Assembly (NCBI GenBank): GCA_001942415.1
Contig: MKJX01000022.1
Coordinates: 44,309-108,308, forward strand
Direction: 5' to 3'
Origin: Pseudonocardia sp. CNS-139
GTDB lineage: Bacteria; Actinomycetota; Actinomycetes; Mycobacteriales; Pseudonocardiaceae
DNA: 64,000 bases
How positions within the stretch are numbered: the first letter of the stretch is position 1; each line of letters starts with the position of its first letter. The notes below the pieces were generated by a model that did no database searches, had not been told where the DNA came from, and saw nothing but the letters and a program-made list of their open reading frames with translations. Of the stretch, positions 57,072-64,000 are shown in pieces. A program made the position numbers and the translations under genes.

Positions 57072-58455
57072 GCGTCCAGCCCGGCGACCGCGGCGGCGAA
57101 CGCCCGCCCGCGGTCGGCGTAGTCGGCGAACTGGTCCATCGAGGCCGCGGCGGGGGCGAGCAGGACGACGTCGCCGGGCCGGGCGAAGGCGGCCGCGCGC
57201 CGGACCGCCCGTTCCATCACGTCGTCGCTCATGACACCGGTCACCGGGCCATCGTGTCCCGGCACCACCTCGGCGACCGGCACATCGGGCGCGTGTCGCG
57301 CCAGCGCGCCCACGATCTCGGTACGGTCCGCGCCGATCACCACGACCGCCCGCAGCGCGGGTGCATGCCGCGCGACGAGGTCGTCCACCGAGGCGCCCTT
57401 GAGCAGCCCGCCCGCGATCCAGACCACCGGGGCCGGGGCCTGCGCCACGATCGACGCCGCCGCGGCGTGCGGGTTGGTGGCCTTGGAGTCGTCCAGGTAG
57501 CGGACGCCCGCGACCGCGCCGACCTCCCCGCCGCGGTGCGGGCCGGGCCGGAAGTCGGCGAGCCCGCGGCGGACCGCGTCGGGGGCGATGCCGTGGGCCC
57601 GGGCGAGCGCGGCGGCGGCCAGCGCGTCGGTGACGCCGGGCGGGCCGGCCGGGTGCACGGCGGCCGCGGCCGCGAGATCGCCGCCGCCGAACGCGCGGTC
57701 GACCAGCACGCCGTCCACCACACCGAGCTGGTCGGGGCCGGGCTCCGCGAGGGTGACGCCGACCCGGCGCGGCGCGGGGGCCGCGGCCAGCAGCGCAGCG
57801 GCCGCGGGGTCGTCGACGCCCGCCACCGCGACGTCCCCGAGCAGCACCCGGGCCTTGGCGGCGGCGTAGGCGTCCGCCGTGCCGTGCCAGTCGAGGTGGT
57901 CGTCGGCGACGTTGAGCACGCAGCCCGCGGCCGGGCGCACCGACCGCGACCAGTGCAGCTGGAAGCTCGACAGCTCCACCGCCAGCACCTCGTGGCCCGC
58001 CCGCACCGCGTCGACCACGGGGTAGCCGATGTTCCCGCAGGCCACGGCATCGCGGCCGGCGGCGCGGAGCATGGCGGCGAGCATCCCGGTGGTGGTGGTC
58101 TTGCCGTTGGTGCCGGTGATCGCGAGCCAGACCGGCGGCGGGCTCGTCGCCTGCCCGATCCACCAGGCCAGCTCCGGCTCCCCCACCAGCGGCACCCCCG
58201 CCGCCGCGGCGGCCGCGACCAGCGGGTGGTCCGGGCGGCGGCCGGGCGAGGTGACGACGAGCGCGGTGTCCGCGGGGACCCGTCCGGGTCGTCACCCGCC
58301 TCCGCGCCCGGCGGCAGATCGGCGAGCCGGTCGGGCACGGCGTCGGTGACGACCACCCGGGCGCCCAGCTCGACCAGCGCCGTCGCCGCGGAGAGGCCGG
58401 ACACCCCGGCCCCGGCCACGAGCACCCGCGCTCCGGTGAGGTCGGCTGGCTTCAT
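57068..58455 (-). CDS. murD: UDP-MurNAc-L-alanine:D-glutamate ligase (frameshifted)
   Basis: The N-terminal Rossmann part is [20 protein letters not shown]. The ATP loop is [19 protein letters not shown], with [41 protein letters not shown] and [15 protein letters not shown] one-base shift near 58285 is corrected to 462 residues. ATG 58455. The upstream neighbour here is not mraY, as in related genomes, but a repeat-containing region and two regulator-like genes (58456-59640). A strong hairpin at 58555-58577 would separate murD from upstream transcription. Confidence 0.95.
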
Positions 58456-58554
58456 CGTGCGGTTCGCACTCCCGGTCGCAGGGGGTGACGCCATCGCCCG
58501 AATGGCGCCGCCGGCGTCGGCAAAAGGATCAAGAGGCGGGGTTGGGGGGTGTGA

Positions 58555-58577
58555 GGGGGCAGTCTAGAGACTCCCCC
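58555..58577. terminator. Stem-loop upstream of murD
   Basis: GGGGG-C-AGTCT-AG-AGACT-CCCCC forms a ten-pair stem with one bulge and a two-base loop. It lies between the DUF397 gene and murD. On the minus strand it could end transcripts coming from the DUF397 side. No T-run is present. The short spacer around it has no gene. Confidence 0.5.
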
Positions 58578-58608
58578 ACCGCCCGATCCGCCCACCCGCC
58601 CCCGCCCC

Positions 58609-58710
58609 GCATTCTGGCTCCAGAAGGTCGTGCAGGAGGCTCCCGAACTGCGTTATGGAGCCAGAATGCACTGCGGGAGCCCGCCAGACAGCGTTATGGA
58701 GCCAGAATGC
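58609..58710. repeat. Three copies of a GCATTCTGGCTCCA repeat
   Basis: GCATTCTGGCTCCA occurs at 58609-58622, and its reverse complement TGGAGCCAGAATGC at 58656-58669 and 58697-58710. The latter two are part of longer copies GCGTTATGGAGCCAGAATGC, 41 bases apart. The first pairs with either of the others as a hairpin. The group sits right after the DUF397 stop. This motif is unlike the 22-bp arrays. Confidence 0.8.
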
Positions 58711-58712
58711 GG

Positions 58713-58931
58713 TCAGGGGGCGGTGAACTCGCCCGCCCGGACTGCCCTCACGAACGCCGCCCACTCGGCCCGCGGGACGCGCAGGGACGGACCGCGGCCG
58801 TGCTGCTTGGAGTCACGCACGCCCACCCCGGACGGGACGACCGCGACCTCGACACAGTTGCCGTTGTTGCCCTCCGAGAAGCTGCTCTTGAACCAGGCGG
58901 CGCCGGTGAGGTCCGGTTCGGCGGAGCGCAT
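58713..58931 (-). CDS. DUF397-domain protein
   Basis: This intact 72-residue protein starts at ATG 58931. The family pattern is complete: WFKSSFSEGNNGNCVEVAVV, then VGVRDSKQHGRGPSLRVPRA and EWAAFVRAVRAGEF. DUF397 proteins are found only in actinobacteria and usually lie beside an XRE-type regulator with a DUF5753 sensor domain, as here. In some pairs the DUF397 protein is reported to act as a partner or antagonist of the regulator, so the pair may resemble a toxin-antitoxin or signalling switch. It interrupts the division cluster between murD and mraY. Confidence 0.9.
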   Translation of the reverse strand: MRSAEPDLTGAAWFKSSFSEGNNGNCVEVAVVPSGVGVRDSKQHGRGPSLRVPRAEWAAFVRAVRAGEFTAP

Positions 58932-58983
58932 CGGAGTGGTCCTTACGTGTGCTGTCGGCTGACGCGCGCAGCCTACTCGGGTG

Positions 58984-59640
58984 CTATGCGCCCTTCCGGA
59001 GTTGGCCGGCCAGCTCCCGTAGCCGCCTCCGCGTGTCAGCCGGCCCGAGTGCCGCCGCCTGCAGCGCGCCCCAGTGGGACTCATAGGCACGCACTGCTTC
59101 GGGATCGTCGATGTAGCGCGCGTCGTCGAGGTCCTCGCAGTAAGCGAAGGTGAAGGGCTGCGCCGCCCGAGCTGGCGGGATCCGCAGCAGGACGAAGCGC
59201 TGCGCGATCGACCCAGTCACGATCTCGCCGTCGAACGGCCAGAGCTGGATCTGCATCCGCCGCCGCCCAGCCAGCTCGACCAGGTGGTCGAGCTGTTCGG
59301 CCATCACGGCAGCTCCGCCGACCATCCGGCGCACACACGACTCCGACAGCACGACGCTCATGGTCGGGCCGTCGGCGCGATGCAGCGCTTCCTGCCGTTC
59401 GCGTCGAGAGCGCATAGCGGCCTCGATGTCGACCGGCTCGCCGAACGGCGACTGCGCCCCGTAGAGCACCCGCATGTATGCCTCGGTCTGGAGCAGGCCG
59501 GGAACCACCTCGTGCTCGATCGTCCGGATGTCCTCCGCGTCGCGCTCCAGGTCCACGAAGGCGCGGAACCACTCGGGGAAGGTGGCGCGGGCGCCGGTCC
59601 AGCGGCCGCGCTTGCGGTTGTCGCGCGACAGCTCACCGGT
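58984..59640 (-). pseudogene. DUF5753 (XRE-type) regulator lacking its DNA-binding domain
   Basis: The frame from about 59640 down to the stop at 58984 is a complete DUF5753 domain: LSRDNRKRGRWTGARATFPE, WFRAFVDLERDAEDIRTIEH, EVVPGLLQTEAYMRVLYGA, and FVLLRIPPARAAQPFTFAYC. The usual 70-residue N-terminal XRE helix-turn-helix is absent. Similarity ends near 59633, and upstream sequence codes in the other direction. Without the DNA-binding head it cannot be a normal repressor. Either it is a remnant left by a rearrangement, or it now acts with the DUF397 protein alone. The next methionine in frame is far upstream in unrelated sequence. Confidence 0.7.
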
Positions 59641-59872
59641 CCTGGTCGGATTCGCGCTTGTTGTCGTCTGGCTGGTCCTGCTCACCGCCGGCCATGCGAA
59701 AACTCGCCGCCGGATGGGTGAACCGGTGTACAGGCGGTTACCCAATGGGCGGATCCGCTTCGAGTGGTCGGTCGGCACCGCCTACCACGCGGCCCGCCGA
59801 TGCGCGCACCAGACCAGTCCGGACCCGGTCGTACGCCCCCCGAACCGGCCGGGTCCGGACCTCCCGCGCTGA
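59641..59872 (+). other. Partial coding-like segment with one membrane helix
   Basis: On the plus strand this stretch reads VGFALVVVWLVLLTAGHAKT followed by RRRMGEPVYRRLPNGRIRFE and a tail ending [10 protein letters not shown] before a TGA at 59870-59872. It has no clear start of its own; coding character begins near 59640, exactly where the DUF5753 domain stops. It may be the 3' part of a small membrane protein gene broken by the insertion. No family recognised, and it could be chance. Confidence 0.35.
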
Positions 59873-59896
59873 CGGCGGCGGTCCGGGCCGGGCGAG

Positions 59897-60964
59897 TCAG
59901 AGCCCGCCGCCGCCGTCAGCCACTCCTGGTAGAAGAGGCCGAGCCCGAGGGCCGCGCACATGGCCGCGAGCAGCCAGAACCGGATGATCACGGTGGTCTC
60001 CGCCCAGCCCGCCAGCTCGAAGTGGTGGTGGAAGGGAGCCATCCGGAACACGCGCCGCCGGGTCGTCCGGAACACCGCGATCTGCACGGCCACGGACAGC
60101 ACCTCCACCAGAACACACCGCCGATCACCACCAGCAGCAGCTCCGTGCGCGTGACGATGGAGAGGCCGGCGATGAGCCGCCGAGGGCGAGCGACCCGGTG
60201 TCGCCCATGAAGATGCGGGCCGGTGCGGCGTTCCACCACAGGAACCCGATGCACCCGCCCATCGCGGCGGCCGCGACGAGCGCGACGTCGAGCGGGTCGC
60301 GCACCTGGTAGCAGCCGGCCGCGCTGACGACCGCGCAGTTGTTGCGGAACTGCCAGAACCCGATGATCGTGTATGTCGCCAGCACGATCGCGCCGGTGCC
60401 GGCGGCGAGGCCGTCGAGGCCGTCGGTGAAGTTCACGGCGTTCGACCACGCGCCCACGATGAGGTTGGCGAGCAGCACGAACCCGATCGCGCCGAACGAC
60501 AGCACCGTGATGTCGCGGACGAACGACAGGTTGGCCGAGGCCGGCGTGAGCCCGTCGGCGTTGGCGAAGCGCAGCGCGAGGATGCCGAAGATCGTGGCGG
60601 TCAGGATCTGGCCGACGAGCTTCGCGGTCTTGTTGAGGCCGAGGTTGCGGGCCCGGCGGAGCTTGATGAAGTCGTCGAGGAAGCCGACGATCCCGAGCGC
60701 CGTGGTGAGGAAGAGCACGAGCAGCGCCGACGCCGTCACCGGCTCGCCCGTGAGCAGGTGCGAGACGGCGTAGCCGAGCCAGATCGCGAGCAGGATCGCG
60801 ACGCCGCCCATGGTGGGGGTGCCGCGCTTGGACTGGTGGCTCTGCGGGCCCTCGGCGCGGATCTCCTGGCCGAAGCCCTGCCGGGAGAAGAAGCGGATCA
60901 GGTAGGGAGTGAGCAGGATCGACACCGCGATGGCGACGCCGGCGGCGATGAAGACGCCTCTCAC
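59897..60964 (-). CDS. mraY: Phospho-MurNAc-pentapeptide transferase MraY (frameshifts at C-terminus)
   Basis: This integral membrane enzyme makes lipid I. Motifs are [40 protein letters not shown] (catalytic Asp pair), [20 protein letters not shown] and [12 protein letters not shown], then [23 protein letters not shown] 60964 overlaps the murF stop. Shifts near 60181 and 60125 divide the C-terminal 110 residues. A further missing base near 59900 is needed to end at the TGA 59897; otherwise the frame runs on to 59782. With three bases added the length is 356, the family norm. Confidence 0.95.
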
Positions 60965-62374
60965 CGTGACACCAGCCCCGCTCCTGTCCTGTCCGTGAGC
61001 AGCCCGGCGGCGACCCGTTCCAGCCCGGCCGCGCGCGACGCCTTGACCAGCACGACGTCCCCCGGCCGCAGCTGCGCGTGCAGCAGGGCGAGCGCGTCCT
61101 CGACCCCGGCGACGCGGCGGGCGCCGGGGTAGTCGCCGGTGCCAACGTCGACCAGCTCGGCGACGCCCAGCTCGCGGGCGGCGGCGGCGACCTGCGCGTG
61201 CGCCTCGGCGCTCGTGTCGCCCAGCTCGCCGATCCGGCCGAGCACCGCCCACGTGCGGCGGCGCCGTCCGCGAGCGCGACCAGCGCGGACAGCGCGGCGC
61301 GCATCGACTCCGGGTTGGCGTTGTAGGCGTCGTTGACCACCGTGACGCCGTCGGCGCGGTCGGTGACCTCCATCCGCCAGTGCGAGACGGGCGCCGCGGC
61401 ACCCAGCGCCTCGGCGACGCCCTCCGGCGTGCCGCCCAGCTCGAAAGCGACCGCGGCGGCGGCCAGCGCGTTGCCGACGTGGTGCGCGCCGACCAGCCGC
61501 AGCGCGACCGGTGCGCGACCGGCCGGGCCGGCCAGCGTGAACCGGGCGCGGCCCGCGTCGAGCCGCACGTCCTCGGCGCGGACGTCCCCGGCCTGCCCGA
61601 ACGTCACCACGCGGGCGGACGTGCGGGCCGCCATCGCGGCGACGTTCGGGTCGTCGGCGTTGAGCACCGCGACCCCGTCCGGAGGCAGCGCCTGCGCCAG
61701 CTCGCCCTTCGCGGCCGCGATCGCCTCGACCGACCCGAACTCGCCCAGGTGCGCGCTGCCCACGTTCAGCACCACGCCGACCCGCGGCGGTACGGCGGCG
61801 GCGAGCCGGGCGATGTGGCCCGGCCCGCGCGCGGAGAACTCCAGGACCAGATGGCGGGTGGCGGCGTCGGCGCGCAGGGCCGTCCAGGGCAGACCGAGCT
61901 CGTTGTTGAACGAGCCGGGCGGGCGACCGTGGGGCCGAGCGGCGCGAGCACGGCCGCGAGCAGGTCCTTCGTGGAGGTCTTGCCGGAGCTGCCGGTGACG
62001 CCCACGACCGTGACGCCGGGCAGCGCGCGCACCGAGTGCCCGGCCAGCGCTGCGAGCGCGGTGAGCACGGCGGCGCCGGAGCCGTCCGGGTCGGTGGCGT
62101 CGAGGTAGGTGCCGGTCTGGCGGGCGACCGGCGGGACGACGACCGCGGGCGTGTCGACCTCGCGGCCGGCCAGCACCCCGGCGGCCCCGGCGGCGACCGC
62201 GGCGGCGGCGAAGTCGTGCCCGTCGACCCGCTCCCCCGGCAGCGCGACGAACAGGCCGCCGGGCGCGATCGCCCGCGAGTCGAACTCGACGGCGGTGACG
62301 CGCTCGTCGCCGGTGGCGCGGTGCAGCCGCCCCCCGGTGACGGCGGCGACGTCGGCCAGCCGCATCTCGATCAT
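60961..62374 (-). CDS. murF: UDP-MurNAc-tripeptide D-Ala-D-Ala ligase (two frameshifts)
   Basis: The N-terminal Mur domain is [14 protein letters not shown] with [20 protein letters not shown]. The ATP loop is [53 protein letters not shown] and [20 protein letters not shown] follow. Single-base shifts near 61922 and 61266 break the frame; the corrected length is 471. ATG 62374 or ATG 62365 could start it. It overlaps mraY by GTGA. Confidence 0.95.
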
Positions 62375-62426
62375 TGTCTGGTCCTGGTCATCGGGTACAT
62401 CCGATCATCCGTCCGCCGGGCGTCCG

Positions 62427-63953
62427 CTACCGCATCCGCCGACGCAGGGCGGCGGAGAGCTCGACCGCGTCGTCGAAGGGGTGCTTGACGCCGCGGACCT
62501 CCTGCCCGGCCTCGTGGCCCTTGCCCGCGACGACCACCGCGTCGCCCGGGCGCGCGTAGGCGACGGCGGTGGCGATGGCCTCCCGCCGGTCGCCGATCTC
62601 GACGATCTCGCCGTGGCCGGTCTGCTGCTGCGCGCCAGCGACCATCGCGGCGCGGATCTCCGAGGGGTCCTCGCTGCGCGGGTTGTCGTCGGTGACGACC
62701 AGCACCTCCGCCCGGGACGTCGCGGCCGCGCCCATGGCCGGGCGCTTGCCGCGGTCGCGGTCGCCGCCGCTGCCGAGCACCACGACGATCCGGCCGTCGA
62801 CCTGCGGGCGCAGGGCGTCCAGCAGCGCGGCGACGGCACCGGGCTTGTGCGCGTAGTCGACGACCGCCAGGAACGGCTGGCCCTCCTCGACGCGCTGCAT
62901 GCGGCCGGGGACCGTCAGGTCGCCGAACCCGGCCGCGGCCCGCTCGGCCGGCACCCCGGTGGTGGCCAGGCCCGCGAGCGCGACCAGCGCGTTCGCCACG
63001 TTGTAGGCGCCGGGCAGCCGCAGCCGCACCGGGATCTCGGTGCCGTCCGGGGCGAGCGCGGTGAACGACTGGCCGCCGTCGGGCGCACGCCTCGCGCCGA
63101 TCGCGCGCCACGCCGCGTCGCCCGCCGTGGCCACCGTGACGGCGGTCGGGACGCGTGCGGCGAGCGTGCGGCCCCACTCGTCGTCGACGCAGATCACGGC
63201 GTGGTCCGCGCGGCCGTCGAAGAGCTCGGCCTTCGCCTCGAAGTAGGCGTCCATCGTGTGGTGGAAGTCGAGGTGGTCCTGCGAGAGGTTGGTGAACGCG
63301 GCGAGCGCGAACCGGGTGCCGGCCACCCGGCCCATCGTGAGCGAGTGGCTGGAGACCTCCATCGCGACGTCCGTGACGCCGTCCTCGGCCATCACCGCGA
63401 AGAGGGCCTGCAGGTCGGGGGCCTCCGGCGTGGTGAGCGCGCTCGGGACGGCGTGGCCGGCGATGCGGGTGCCGACCGTGCCGACCACCCCCGCCCGGCG
63501 GCCCGCGGCGGCCAGCCCGGCCTCCATGAGGTGCGCGACCGTGGTCTTGCCGCTCGTGCCGGTCACGCCGAGGACCGAGAGGCGGGCCGTCGGGTCGCCG
63601 TAGACGAGCGCGGCGACCGGACCGAGCACGTCCCGCGGGCGCGGGTGCACGAACACCGGCACCCCGCGCAGGGCCGGGCGGGCGGCGCCGGCCGCGTCCG
63701 TCAGCACGGCGACGCGCCCGCGGCGAGCGCGGCGGCGGCGAAGTCGGCGCCGTGGGCGCGGGTGCGGGGAGGGCGGCGAAGAGGTCGCCGGGCCGGGCCT
63801 CGGCGGCCCGCAGCGTGACCCCGGAGATCATCGCCGGCGCCGGCTCGGGGACCCCGGCCACCTGCGCGACCTGCGCGACGCGACCGGCCGGACCAGCCGC
63901 GGGCGCGGCGGGACCGCGGCCTCGGCGGCGGGTGCGGACGTGGCGGGCGACAT
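62427..63953 (-). CDS. murE: UDP-MurNAc-L-Ala-D-Glu:meso-DAP ligase (three frameshifts at N-terminus)
   Basis: The ATP loop is SVLGVTGTSGKTTVAHLMEA, with SSHSLTMGRVAGTRFALAAF, NLSQDHLDFHHTMDAYFEAK, VVDYAHKPGAVAALLDALRP and VLVVTDDNPRSEDPSEIRAA. The DNPR motif selects meso-diaminopimelate, so the cell wall is of the meso-DAP type. Three single-base shifts near 63885, 63768 and 63717 disturb the first 80 residues; the corrected length is 509. ATG 63953 lies within the terminal 54-bp repeat, and no ribosome site precedes it, so the native upstream region is probably missing. Confidence 0.93.
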
Positions 63954-64000
63954 GTCGCTCGCCGAGGCGCGCCAGGCGTTCGGCGCACCCGGTGTCTCGG
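63947..64000. repeat. Copy of carboxyltransferase gene fragment before murE
   Basis: These last 54 bases are identical to 17759-17812 inside the carboxyltransferase gene. The murE start codon is at its left edge. In related genomes murE is preceded by the ftsI penicillin-binding protein gene. The identity over 54 bases is more likely an assembly join or short chimeric piece than a biological duplication. Confidence 0.85.

Overview
The window is very GC-rich, uses many GTG starts and packs genes with 1-4 base stop/start overlaps. It carries a mycobacterial-type division and cell-wall (dcw) cluster with MurE of the DNPR (meso-diaminopimelate) type, a Wag31-like DivIVA, a biotin synthase auxiliary protein and a T-box in front of ileS. 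This points to an actinobacterium, most likely in or near the Pseudonocardiaceae; the species cannot be fixed from sequence alone. No tRNA, rRNA, CRISPR array, prophage or complete insertion sequence was seen.

Reading caveat: more than forty genes or gene parts change reading frame at single positions, including essential ones (dnaE, ileS, ftsZ, murC-G, mraY, ftsW). For most, adding one base restores an exact family-length protein, so missing bases in the sequence are the likeliest cause. Coordinates are given for whole genes, with approximate shift sites. The last 54 bases copy a piece of a gene at 17759-17812 and may mark an assembly junction.

Layout. 1-4.4 kb: an NrtR-type regulator, a LON-domain protein, an orphan PemK/MazF-like protein, an ECF42 sigma factor with its DGPF/YCII partner, and a YefM/VapC toxin-antitoxin pair. 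4.4-7.5 kb: the biotin operon bioF-bioD-bioB-bsaP. 7.6-10.8 kb: a double-GNAT protein and a SulP transporter fused to a beta-carbonic anhydrase. 11.2-13.3 kb: a PaaX-type regulator and an MFS transporter. 13.4-21.5 kb: the most unusual block, apparently one catabolic operon with a solute-binding lipoprotein, a fused 3-oxoacid CoA-transferase, a three-part biotin-dependent carboxylase (carboxyltransferase, BCCP, biotin carboxylase), a 60-residue AtzG/GatC-like protein and an amidase. 21.5-34.4 kb: dnaE, an alpha/beta hydrolase and glycosyltransferase pair, a second glycosyltransferase, membrane proteins, rluD, lspA and a potassium/proton antiporter. 34.7-40 kb: a two-component system with a DUF4097 protein and membrane proteins. 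40-42.7 kb: an RDD protein, a decapeptide-repeat protein, an amphi-Trp protein, a methyltransferase and a DUF167 protein. 42.8-46.2 kb: ileS with its T-box leader. 46.3-64 kb: divIVA, yggT, sepF, yggS, pgeF, ftsZ, ftsQ, murC, murG, ftsW, murD, then a DUF397 gene and a headless DUF5753 regulator, then mraY, murF, murE.

The biotin operon lies about 6 kb from the biotin-dependent carboxylase operon, so cofactor supply and use are neighbours. Three intergenic regions carry arrays of a 22-bp repeat built on CGCGAGTC, always oriented toward the adjacent gene start. They are the most striking non-coding feature of the window.
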